Assembly: GCF_003449015.1 (NCBI RefSeq)
Contig: NZ_QRGD01000006.1
Span: 1 to 64,000 of the forward strand
Length of the DNA stretch: 64,000 bases
Direction: 5' to 3'
Source of the DNA: Aureibaculum luteum
Lineage (GTDB): Bacteria; Bacteroidota; Bacteroidia; Flavobacteriales; Flavobacteriaceae
The stretch's first letter is position 1. Every line of letters begins with the position of its first letter. Both the position numbers and the translations under genes were made by a program. Shown here in pieces: positions 42,628-50,994 of the stretch. The notes beneath the pieces were generated by a model. It saw only the letters and a program-made list of their open reading frames with translations. It did not search any database and was not told the DNA's origin.

Positions 42628-45060
42628 ATGTATAAAAATTATCTAAAAATAGCTTGGCGGAATTTAAAGAAACAACCTTTCTTTACCTTTCTAAATGTCT
42701 TTGGTTTGGCTATTGGGATGACAGGTGCGATTCTTATTTCACTCTTTGTACATGACGAACTGAGTTTCGATAAAATGTTTGCAGATTCCGATCGAATCTA
42801 TCGTATAGATACAGATATAAAATTTGGCGGGGCCGAAATGGAGTCCGCACAGGCTGCGGCACCAATGGCCAACGCATTGCAAAATGACTTTGCACAGGTT
42901 AAAAACACGGTTAGATTCAGAACTAAAGGAAGTATGTTGCTTCGAAAAAGTGAAACCAATGACAATTCAAAAGAGCTTCAAACCACATTTGTCGATTCCA
43001 CTTTCTTTGATATGTTTGGTATTCAACTACTTTCGGGTGACAGAAAGACTGCCTTGACTCAGCCTAATACATTAGTTTTAACAAAAACTGCTGCTGAAAA
43101 ACATTTTGGTATAAAAAATGCTATTGGCCAAAACCTCCTGTTGAATAATACCGACACCTATACCATAACTGGAGTTATAGATGATTTACCAACGAATTCT
43201 TTTTTGAAAGATTATTCTGTTTTTATGGCAATGGCAGGTCATGTTGCCTCAAGAGAGAATAATTGGGGCGGTAACAACTTTTATACCTTTATAAAACTGA
43301 TACCGAGTGCAAATGCCGACGATATAAAAATACCTTTAGCAAGCATGCTCGAAAAATATATGCTGCCGTGGGCACAAAAATATTTTCCAGGCATGACTGG
43401 AGAATCGTTTGCCGCAGCGGGCAATTCAATCAGATACCATACTATGCCATTAACGGATATTCATCTGTATTCTGCACGTGAATCTGAGATGAGTTCCAAT
43501 AGTAGTATGCAAAACGTATATATCCTATCATTTATAGGATTGTTCCTTATTATTTTGGCGTGTGTAAACTTTATGAACCTTTCCACTGCTCATTCCTTAA
43601 AAAGAGCCAAAGAAGTAGGCGTAAGAAAAACGTTGGGGTCTAATAAAACAGAACTGATTCAACAATTTTTAATTGAATCTGGACTAATTGCTCTAATATC
43701 GTTATTATTGGCCGTTGCCTTATCTATTACTGTACTCCCTCTTTTTAATGAACTTTCAGGTAGAGCGATTTCATTACCATTTACAAATCCGATTTTCTGG
43801 TTAATACTCTTCGTGGCAACTATTATTCTAGGACTATTTTCAGGAAGCTACCCTGCCTTTTTCATGTCTCGATTGATGCCCGTAAAAACCCTTAAAGGAG
43901 GGAGTCATACCAGCGTTGGAGGAGGAAATATTCGGAATGCTTTGGTTGTATTCCAATTTGCCATTTCCGTTTTTCTAATTGTAAGTACCTTGGTCGTATT
44001 TCAACAACTTAAATTTATACAAAGTAAAGATCTTGGTTTTACCAAAGATCAAGTTTTATTGATCAATGACACGTATGCAGCAGGTAAACAGGTAAAAGCT
44101 TTTAAAGAAGAAGTGGGTCGATTAGGCCAAGTACAAAGTTCTACTTTTAGTAGTTTTTTACCAGTACCTTCATCTCGTTCCAGTAGTTCGTTTTTTGAAG
44201 AAGGAGCCATCGAGCAAGATAAAGCCATTCAAATGGGCACCTGGTATGTGGATGAGGATTATATACCTACCTTAAGTATGAAGCTTATTGCCGGTCGTAA
44301 TTTTGACAAACAGCACCTCACGGATTCAACCGCAGTTATTATTAATGAATCTACTTTAAAAAGATTAGGTGTAAACCCCGAGGCGGCACTTGGGATGCGT
44401 ATCTCAGAAGAAATTGAAATTGAAAAATCCAAATTCTTTACTGTAATAGGTGTCGTTAAAAATTTTCATTTTGAATCTTTAAGAGAAAATATTAATGCTC
44501 TTGGCCTTTTTCTAGACAAATCAACAGGAACTTTAGCCATAAAATTAAAAGCTGGAGATTTTAAACAAACCATTTCAAGCATTGAAAGTATCTGGACTAA
44601 ATTAGCACCAGGTCAACCTTTTAGTTATCGTTTTATGGATGATGCTTTCAATACTAGCTATGATGCTGAACAACGATTAGGTCGAATTTTTATGGTATTT
44701 ACTATATTATCCATCTTTATTGCCTGTCTTGGTCTATTTGGTCTTGCAGCATTTAATGCTCAAAAACGCACAAAAGAAATTGGTATTCGAAAAGTATTAG
44801 GGGCTAGTATTAGTCAAATAACCTATCGCCTTACTACTGACTTTCTAAAAATGGTAGGTCTTGGTATATTAATTTCACTTCCATTGGGCTGGTATACTAT
44901 GAATAAATGGTTAGAAGACTTCTCGTATAGAATAGAAATTAGTTGGTGGATATTGGCATTGGCTGCCTTTTTGGCGATAGCAGTAGCTATACTAACAGTA
45001 AGTTATCAAAGTATAAAAGCCGCAATTACTAATCCCGTAAAAAGTTTAAAAACGGAATAG
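42628..45060 (+). CDS. MacB/FtsX-type ABC permease 2
   Basis: An 810-residue permease. The coupling motifs are KEVGVRKTLGSN and KEIGIRKVLGAS, the helix-2 boundary is ACVNFMNLSTAH and the end is NPVKSLKTE. It starts MYKNYLKIAWRNLKKQ. The two extracytoplasmic domains (about 45-285 and 455-690) are the variable parts and differ clearly from permease 1, for example SSFLPVPSSRSSSSFFEEGA in the second. It lies 50 bases after the ATPase and ends just before a terminator-like hairpin. Confidence 0.9.
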   Translation: MYKNYLKIAWRNLKKQPFFTFLNVFGLAIGMTGAILISLFVHDELSFDKMFADSDRIYRIDTDIKFGGAEMESAQAAAPMANALQNDFAQVKNTVRFRTKGSMLLRKSETNDNSKELQTTFVDSTFFDMFGIQLLSGDRKTALTQPNTLVLTKTAAEKHFGIKNAIGQNLLLNNTDTYTITGVIDDLPTNSFLKDYSVFMAMAGHVASRENNWGGNNFYTFIKLIPSANADDIKIPLASMLEKYMLPWAQKYFPGMTGESFAAAGNSIRYHTMPLTDIHLYSARESEMSSNSSMQNVYILSFIGLFLIILACVNFMNLSTAHSLKRAKEVGVRKTLGSNKTELIQQFLIESGLIALISLLLAVALSITVLPLFNELSGRAISLPFTNPIFWLILFVATIILGLFSGSYPAFFMSRLMPVKTLKGGSHTSVGGGNIRNALVVFQFAISVFLIVSTLVVFQQLKFIQSKDLGFTKDQVLLINDTYAAGKQVKAFKEEVGRLGQVQSSTFSSFLPVPSSRSSSSFFEEGAIEQDKAIQMGTWYVDEDYIPTLSMKLIAGRNFDKQHLTDSTAVIINESTLKRLGVNPEAALGMRISEEIEIEKSKFFTVIGVVKNFHFESLRENINALGLFLDKSTGTLAIKLKAGDFKQTISSIESIWTKLAPGQPFSYRFMDDAFNTSYDAEQRLGRIFMVFTILSIFIACLGLFGLAAFNAQKRTKEIGIRKVLGASISQITYRLTTDFLKMVGLGILISLPLGWYTMNKWLEDFSYRIEISWWILALAAFLAIAVAILTVSYQSIKAAITNPVKSLKTE

Positions 45061-45068
45061 GATTGAAC

Positions 45069-45109
45069 GTATAAAAAAGGTCTAGTAGACCTTTTTAGTG
45101 AAGGAGCCT
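45069..45109 (+). terminator. Hairpin of a 41-bp direct repeat, copy 1
   Basis: AAAAAGGTC-tagta-GACCTTTTT forms a perfect stem with a T-tract, eight bases after permease 2. All 41 bases are repeated exactly at 48362-48402, after permease 3. It should act as a full or partial rho-independent terminator in either direction. Confidence 0.7.
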
Positions 45110-45155
45110 GCAAGCATAGGGCAGTTTAAAAACAATTTTAAAATTTAATAAAATT

Positions 45156-45914
45156 ATGAAAAATAAGAATCTTAAAACCATCCTAGTTTTAACCGTTCTA
45201 TTTCTAGGTTTGAGCAATGCAAATGCTCAATCAGAAACAAGAACTGTCAAACCATTTGATAAGATAGTTGTGAGTCCACATATATCAGTAACTTTTATTC
45301 AAGGTGATACTGAAAGTTTACAAATAGAAACCATTTCAGTGGACAAAAATAAACTGAACATTGAAGTCAAAGGCAAAACTTTACGTATTTATTTGGAGGG
45401 AGCGAAAGAAGTTACTGAAAACGAAAAATATTATAAAAACGGCAAAAAACGTACACGTTCGTTGTACAATGGAACGATAGTTACGGCAACTGTTACCTAT
45501 AAACATATTGACGAATTGTCATTACGTGGCGAAGAAAAATTCACATGTATAAGCCCTATTGATCAAAAAGATTTTACCTTAAAAGTTTACGGAGAATCTG
45601 AAATCACAATCAATAAAGTAAATCTAAAAACATTGCAAACAACAATGTACGGAGAAAGTTATATCGTTATCAATGAAGGATCTATTGACCGACAAAAAAT
45701 AACAGGCTATGGTGAAGCAAAAATAAACACCTTAGGTGTCGTAAGCAATAGTACTAAAATTACAGCTTACGGAGAAGGTAGTTACCGAGTGAATGTATCT
45801 AAAGAATTAAAGGTAACCGCATATGGTGAAACCGTTGTAGCCTATAAAGGAAACCCTAATGTAAATAAAGGAATTGTAATTGGTGAAGCTACTATTCAGA
45901 AAATAGCTGAGTAA
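45156..45914 (+). CDS. Exported GIN-domain (DUF2807) protein
   Basis: A 252-residue secreted protein with a signal peptide ending NANAQ. It is of the head-GIN/DUF2807 putative adhesin type, a parallel beta-solenoid. Its repeat is striking: YGE at residues 145, 165, 185, 205 and 223, preceded by RGE at 124, giving coils of about 20 residues (KVYGESEI, TMYGESYI, TGYGEAKI, TAYGEGSY, TAYGETVV). A polar NEKYYKNGKKRTR insert lies at 89-101. It is embedded among permeases and might be a surface component, a cargo or a periplasmic sensor of the system; the last two are guesses. Confidence 0.82.
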   Translation: MKNKNLKTILVLTVLFLGLSNANAQSETRTVKPFDKIVVSPHISVTFIQGDTESLQIETISVDKNKLNIEVKGKTLRIYLEGAKEVTENEKYYKNGKKRTRSLYNGTIVTATVTYKHIDELSLRGEEKFTCISPIDQKDFTLKVYGESEITINKVNLKTLQTTMYGESYIVINEGSIDRQKITGYGEAKINTLGVVSNSTKITAYGEGSYRVNVSKELKVTAYGETVVAYKGNPNVNKGIVIGEATIQKIAE

Positions 45915-45963
45915 CCCTAAAAACCGAAGAAAATTAAAAAAAAATAGAGATTCAATTGAACAA

Positions 45964-45986
45964 ATTCCCTTTTTCACGGGAATGAT
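45964..45986. repeat. GGGAATGA-type palindrome before permease 3
   Basis: TTCCC...GGGAATGATATAAA, an imperfect hairpin 12 bases before the start. Related sequences precede permeases 8 and 9. Confidence 0.45.
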
Positions 45987-45998
45987 ATAAAACTAAGC

Positions 45999-48353
45999 AT
46001 GTTAAAAAACTACATAAAAATAGCTTGGAGAAATCTTTGGAAGAGTAAGGGCTATAGCTTTCTCAATATTTTCGGATTGGCCATAGGTATCACCTGTGCT
46101 AGTTTGATATTATTATGGGTTGAAGACGAATTAAGTTTCAATACTAATTTTCAAAACCAAGACCTTATTTACTATTTGCCTACTAATCAGCAATATGAAG
46201 GAGAGTGGCGTACCTTCTATCAATCTACACCTGGACCTCTGGCCGAAGCCATGAAAAAAGAGATTCCGGGTATTATAGGTAGCTCTAGATCGATGGGCAA
46301 TCAACTCCTATTCACTATCGATGAAAAAGCAATAGGTCGATATGGAAGGTTCGCTGATCCAGATTTTTTAAGCATTTTCGACCTCTCTTTTATTGAAGGA
46401 AATACTAAAGATGCCTTTAAGGAAGTCGATGCCATCGTCATTTCTAAAAAAACCGCAACTGCCCTATATGGCCAAGGCACATCCGTTTTAGGTAAAGTTA
46501 TTCGTGTAAACAATGATACCAATTACACAATTTCAGGCGTTTTTAAAGATTTGCCGAATAATGTTAGTTATGGTTTTGATTGGGTTGCCCCTTTTGAAAG
46601 ATTTGCTGCCGATAAAGATTGGATGAAAGAATATGGGAATAATTTTTCCGACACTTTTGTGGAGCTTTCTGCTGAAGCCGATTTTCAAGTAGTAGATGCT
46701 AAAGTACGCAAAATGCTTCCTGAAAAAACAGAACATGAAGAAACCTATGCTTTTTTACATGCAATGAAAGACTGGCACCTGAGGTCTAATTTTGAAGGTG
46801 GAAAAAATGTAGGAGGTCAAATTACGTATGTACGGTTATTTACCCTTATCGCTATTATCATATTGGTAATTGCCTGTATCAACTTTATGAATCTTTCCAC
46901 CGCAAGGAGCGAAAGAAGAGCAAATGAGGTTGGAGTACGAAAAGTACTAGGTTCTGATAAAAGAAAACTTATTTCCCAATTCATGACAGAGGCTATAATA
47001 ACGGCAACCTTGGCAACCTTAGTCAGTATAATTTTACTTTGGATATTAGTACCACAGTTCAATATTCTCGTAGACAAACAATTAGTTCTTAGACTTTTCA
47101 ATAGAGAACACCTAGTTCCATTAATGGCAATTACTATCGTTTGTGGTCTTCTTGCTGGTTGGTATCCCGCTTTTTATCTATCCTCATTTAAACCTGTTGA
47201 TGTACTTAAAGGTACGAGTGTAAAACAAGGGGGAGCTTCGCTAATTCGAAAAGGTTTGGTGATTACCCAGTTTACGGTTTCCATAGTTTTCATTATAAGT
47301 ACCATTATAGTTTACCAACAGATAAAGCATGTAAAAGACAGGGATATGGGCTATAGTCGTGAACTTCTAGTCAGAATGCCAGTAAATGGTGATGTAATCA
47401 AAAATTTTGTACCCATAAAACAAGATATGATTGCCTCTGGGGCGATCGAAAATGTTGCATTGAACAATTCTCGAATTTTGTCGGGAGGTAATAATGGCTC
47501 TGGTCTTCAATGGCAAGGAGGCACCGATACGGAAGATGTGCTTATCTCATTTCGATTCGTAAGTTCCAATTTTTTGGAAACGGCAGGTATGGAAATTGTC
47601 GAAGGAAGAGGTTTTAGCAACAGCATAGCAAAAGACAGTACCAATACAATTATTACGGAATCTTTTGCCAAATTAATGGGACAAGGGAGTGCAGTTGGCA
47701 AGACGATAACACGAGGTGAAATTTATACCGTCATTGGGGTAGTCAAAGACTTTCTTTATGGAGATATGTATGGTACCAGCGACCCTGTAATGTTTTTCAA
47801 TTATAACGATTATGCACGATATATGTACGTAAAAATGAAGTCTGATGTGGCAATTGACAAAACACTTGCAGCTATGGAGAATGTAATGAAAACACATAAC
47901 CCAGCATTTCCATTTGAATTTGAATTCGTTGATGATGCCTTTAATGCAAGGTTCAAGAGTGAAAAACTAGTGGGGAACCTTTCATGGATTTTTGCACTGC
48001 TTACCATAATTATTTCCTGTTTAGGACTGTTCGGACTTGCGGCATATACCGCCGAGCAACGTCGTAAGGAGATTGGTGTACGCAAAGTTCTAGGATCAAG
48101 TGTCCTTGGAATTGTAACGTTATTGTCTAAAGATTTTGTACGCTTAGTATTGATTGCCTTGATGCTTGCCGGACCTCTTGCCTGGTGGGTGATGCGAAAC
48201 TGGTTACAAAGCTTTGCTTATCGCATAGAAATTAATTGGTGGGTTTTCGCAATTGCAGGTATGGTCGCGATTTGTATTGCTTTATTGACGGTAAGCTTTC
48301 AAGCCGTAAAGGCTGCTCTTTCTAATCCTGTAAAAAGTTTAAGAACAGAATAG
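45999..48353 (+). CDS. MacB/FtsX-type ABC permease 3
   Basis: A 784-residue permease, the shortest complete one here. The coupling motifs are NEVGVRKVLGSD and KEIGVRKVLGSS, the boundary motif is ACINFMNLSTAR and the end is NPVKSLRTE. The first extracytoplasmic domain carries YLPTNQQYEGEWRTFYQS, and the second carries MGQGSAVGKTITRGE. Its first 36 bases are almost identical to those of permeases 4, 5 and 6, beyond what the protein requires. It is followed by the second copy of the 41-bp terminator repeat. Confidence 0.9.
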   Translation: MLKNYIKIAWRNLWKSKGYSFLNIFGLAIGITCASLILLWVEDELSFNTNFQNQDLIYYLPTNQQYEGEWRTFYQSTPGPLAEAMKKEIPGIIGSSRSMGNQLLFTIDEKAIGRYGRFADPDFLSIFDLSFIEGNTKDAFKEVDAIVISKKTATALYGQGTSVLGKVIRVNNDTNYTISGVFKDLPNNVSYGFDWVAPFERFAADKDWMKEYGNNFSDTFVELSAEADFQVVDAKVRKMLPEKTEHEETYAFLHAMKDWHLRSNFEGGKNVGGQITYVRLFTLIAIIILVIACINFMNLSTARSERRANEVGVRKVLGSDKRKLISQFMTEAIITATLATLVSIILLWILVPQFNILVDKQLVLRLFNREHLVPLMAITIVCGLLAGWYPAFYLSSFKPVDVLKGTSVKQGGASLIRKGLVITQFTVSIVFIISTIIVYQQIKHVKDRDMGYSRELLVRMPVNGDVIKNFVPIKQDMIASGAIENVALNNSRILSGGNNGSGLQWQGGTDTEDVLISFRFVSSNFLETAGMEIVEGRGFSNSIAKDSTNTIITESFAKLMGQGSAVGKTITRGEIYTVIGVVKDFLYGDMYGTSDPVMFFNYNDYARYMYVKMKSDVAIDKTLAAMENVMKTHNPAFPFEFEFVDDAFNARFKSEKLVGNLSWIFALLTIIISCLGLFGLAAYTAEQRRKEIGVRKVLGSSVLGIVTLLSKDFVRLVLIALMLAGPLAWWVMRNWLQSFAYRIEINWWVFAIAGMVAICIALLTVSFQAVKAALSNPVKSLRTE

Positions 48354-48361
48354 GACCGCAG

Positions 48362-48402
48362 GTATAAAAAAGGTCTAGTAGACCTTTTTAGTGAAGGAGC
48401 CT
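48362..48402 (+). terminator. Hairpin of a 41-bp direct repeat, copy 2
   Basis: Identical to 45069-45109 and placed eight bases after the stop of permease 3. It is followed by a second palindrome, CCGATAGCTATTGG (near 48409-48422). The flanks on both sides are also related to those of copy 1, so the whole gap seems duplicated. Confidence 0.7.
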
Positions 48403-48470
48403 CCAGATCCCGATAGCTATTGGAATGATGCAAGGCGAGTTTAAGAAACACTTTAAAATATAAAAAAATC

Positions 48471-50900
48471 ATGTTAAAAAACTACATAAAAATAGGTTGG
48501 AGAAACCTTGTAAAAAACAAGCAACAGACCATTATCAACTTGTTGGGTCTTACCTTAGGCACAGTAAGCTGCTTGACCATTTTACTTTATGTTTTTGCCC
48601 AACTTGGCTTTGATGAAGACTTTACGAATGCTGAATCTATTTATCGCGTGGAGACCATAATAGAGAGAGATGGTAAGGAAAGTTTTGACACTGCAGCAGC
48701 TTCTCCACCGATAGCCTTTGCTCTAAAAGAAGATTTTGGCGAAGTTGAAGAAGTTACACGGGTAGTACTAACAGATGTTTTTTATAGTAATTTAATCCGT
48801 GCCGCAGAAAATAAAGAGTCCTATTATGAGCCAAGAAGCTATATGGCCGACTCTACTTTTTTTAAAATATTCGATTTCAAATTTTTACAAGGTGATATTG
48901 AGACCGCTCTAAATGAACCTAACTCGATAGTACTTTCCTCAAATTTGGCCAATAAAATGTTTGGTAATCAAAATAGCATTGGCAAGGCTGTTATTTGGGG
49001 TAGCGGTGAAGATGCTCAAACACTTACAGTGAAAGGCGTATTCGATGAGCATTTTTACAAATCGCATCTCAACCCTAATTACATTGTGAGTATGAGTACG
49101 CCTGGAATGGGTACATTTGTTCAGACTTTTGAAGATTTTGCCACCAATAATTTTGTGTATAGTTATGCAAAACTTGTCCCTAATGCTGACGCTAACCTAT
49201 TACAAAAAAAACTACCTGCTTTTATCGATCGTAGAGGATCTAAAAACTTATCAGATGCAGGAATGGATAATAAACAGTTATTGTTAAAAAAGGTAACCGA
49301 TATTCATTTGTATTCTGAAGGCCGCAAAAATCAAATTGGTAGAATTTCAAATATAACATATCTTTATTTTTTATTGACGTTAGCCTTTTTCATCCAATTG
49401 GTAGCCTGTATTAATTTTATAAACCTCAGTACGGCTAGGGCAAGTAAACGTGCAAAGGAAATTGGGGTACGTAAAGTTGTAGGTGCAGGAAAAAAAGCAT
49501 TAATGCGACAATTTTTAGGAGAATCTCTACTCTTGTCAGTATTTGCAATGCTGATAAGTATTCCTATTACTATTTTCCTATTGCCTTTTGTAAATGAACT
49601 TACTCAAGAAGTATTGACTTATTTAAATATTTTTAATTGGAAAATCACAGCTTTATTGTTCGGTTTAGGGATTTTTACAGGATTAGTAGCTGGTATTTAT
49701 CCGGCAGTAATTTTATCCTCGATAAACCCTATAAAAGCCCTGAAAAGTGCGACTATATTACAATCTGGAAACGGTAACTTCAGAAAAGCATTAGTAGTTT
49801 TTCAGTTTGTGGTCTCTATAAGTCTAGTAGCCACGGTTATAGTAGTAACTCAACAGTTTAGATTTACCCAGAACAAAGACCTTGGTTTTAATAAAGAAAA
49901 TCTATTGGCCTTACGAATAGGTACCAACGAAGCATCAAGTAAGTTTGAATCTATCAAGACTGCATTTTTGAATATACCTGGTGTACTTGAAGTATCCAGC
50001 GGTAATTACACACCGTCCGAAATAGTTTTGTCTGATAACGGTTTATACTTGCCTGGTGGAAGTAGAGAAAAGAATACCATCGTAAAACGAAATGGCGTCA
50101 GTGACGGTTACTTTAAGACAATGGACATTCCAATCTTAGAAGGAAGAGATTTTCGCGAAGCAGATACTACTAATCAGATAATTGTAAATGAGGCCACACT
50201 TAAGGCCTTCAATATAAAACGTGAGGAGGCTCTGAGTTCAAAACTTGTTCAAAGTTTTGGAGATGAAACCTATGAAATGGAAATCATTGGTGTGGTAGCC
50301 GATTTTCATTACGCTTCTTTAAAAGATGAAATAGCTCCATTATTTTTGCACAAAGAAAGCGAACCTAATTGGCTGTTCCTTCGCACTGAAACAAAGAATT
50401 ACGAGCTATTACTTAGCAATTTAGAGAAACAATGGAAAACGACAGTAAACAATGTCCCATTTGATTATAGGTTTGTTGACAAAGAGGTTGAAAAGCTATA
50501 TGATGAAGAAAAACGACTTGGTGAAATTTCGTTTGTCTTCACTATTCTAGCCATTCTAATTAGTTGTTTAGGCCTCTTTGGGTTGATTTCATATGTAGCC
50601 GAACAAAAGAAGAAAGAAATTGGAATTCGCAAAGTGTTAGGTGCTAGTATAAAATCTGTAGTGCAATTATTGACCAAAGATTTTGTAAAATTGGTAGGAA
50701 TCGCCTTTTTGATTGCCTCCCCAATTACTTATTATTTTATGGAACGATGGCTTGAAGATTTTACATATCGAATTGACATCCAATGGTGGGTATTTGCTCT
50801 CGCTGGTGGTTTTGCATTGATCATAACATTAATAACTGTTGGATTTCAATCATTAAAATCGGCCGTAGCCAATCCTGTAAAAAGTTTAAGAACAGAATAA
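48471..50900 (+). CDS. MacB/FtsX-type ABC permease 4
   Basis: An 809-residue permease. The coupling motifs are KEIGVRKVVGAG and KEIGIRKVLGAS, the boundary motif is ACINFINLSTAR and the end is NPVKSLRTE. The first extracytoplasmic domain includes VVLTDVFYSNLIRAAENKES, and the second includes LSDNGLYLPGGSREKNT. The gene opening is nearly identical in bases to those of permeases 3, 5 and 6. The 94-base gap to permease 5 shows no clear hairpin. Confidence 0.9.
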   Translation: MLKNYIKIGWRNLVKNKQQTIINLLGLTLGTVSCLTILLYVFAQLGFDEDFTNAESIYRVETIIERDGKESFDTAAASPPIAFALKEDFGEVEEVTRVVLTDVFYSNLIRAAENKESYYEPRSYMADSTFFKIFDFKFLQGDIETALNEPNSIVLSSNLANKMFGNQNSIGKAVIWGSGEDAQTLTVKGVFDEHFYKSHLNPNYIVSMSTPGMGTFVQTFEDFATNNFVYSYAKLVPNADANLLQKKLPAFIDRRGSKNLSDAGMDNKQLLLKKVTDIHLYSEGRKNQIGRISNITYLYFLLTLAFFIQLVACINFINLSTARASKRAKEIGVRKVVGAGKKALMRQFLGESLLLSVFAMLISIPITIFLLPFVNELTQEVLTYLNIFNWKITALLFGLGIFTGLVAGIYPAVILSSINPIKALKSATILQSGNGNFRKALVVFQFVVSISLVATVIVVTQQFRFTQNKDLGFNKENLLALRIGTNEASSKFESIKTAFLNIPGVLEVSSGNYTPSEIVLSDNGLYLPGGSREKNTIVKRNGVSDGYFKTMDIPILEGRDFREADTTNQIIVNEATLKAFNIKREEALSSKLVQSFGDETYEMEIIGVVADFHYASLKDEIAPLFLHKESEPNWLFLRTETKNYELLLSNLEKQWKTTVNNVPFDYRFVDKEVEKLYDEEKRLGEISFVFTILAILISCLGLFGLISYVAEQKKKEIGIRKVLGASIKSVVQLLTKDFVKLVGIAFLIASPITYYFMERWLEDFTYRIDIQWWVFALAGGFALIITLITVGFQSLKSAVANPVKSLRTE

Positions 50901-50994
50901 AACTAGATAAATAGACTTATTTAGTCCAACGAACTCAGAAAGTAATCATCATGTGCAGGGCGTATAGAATATAAATAGTAAAAACTTTAATATC

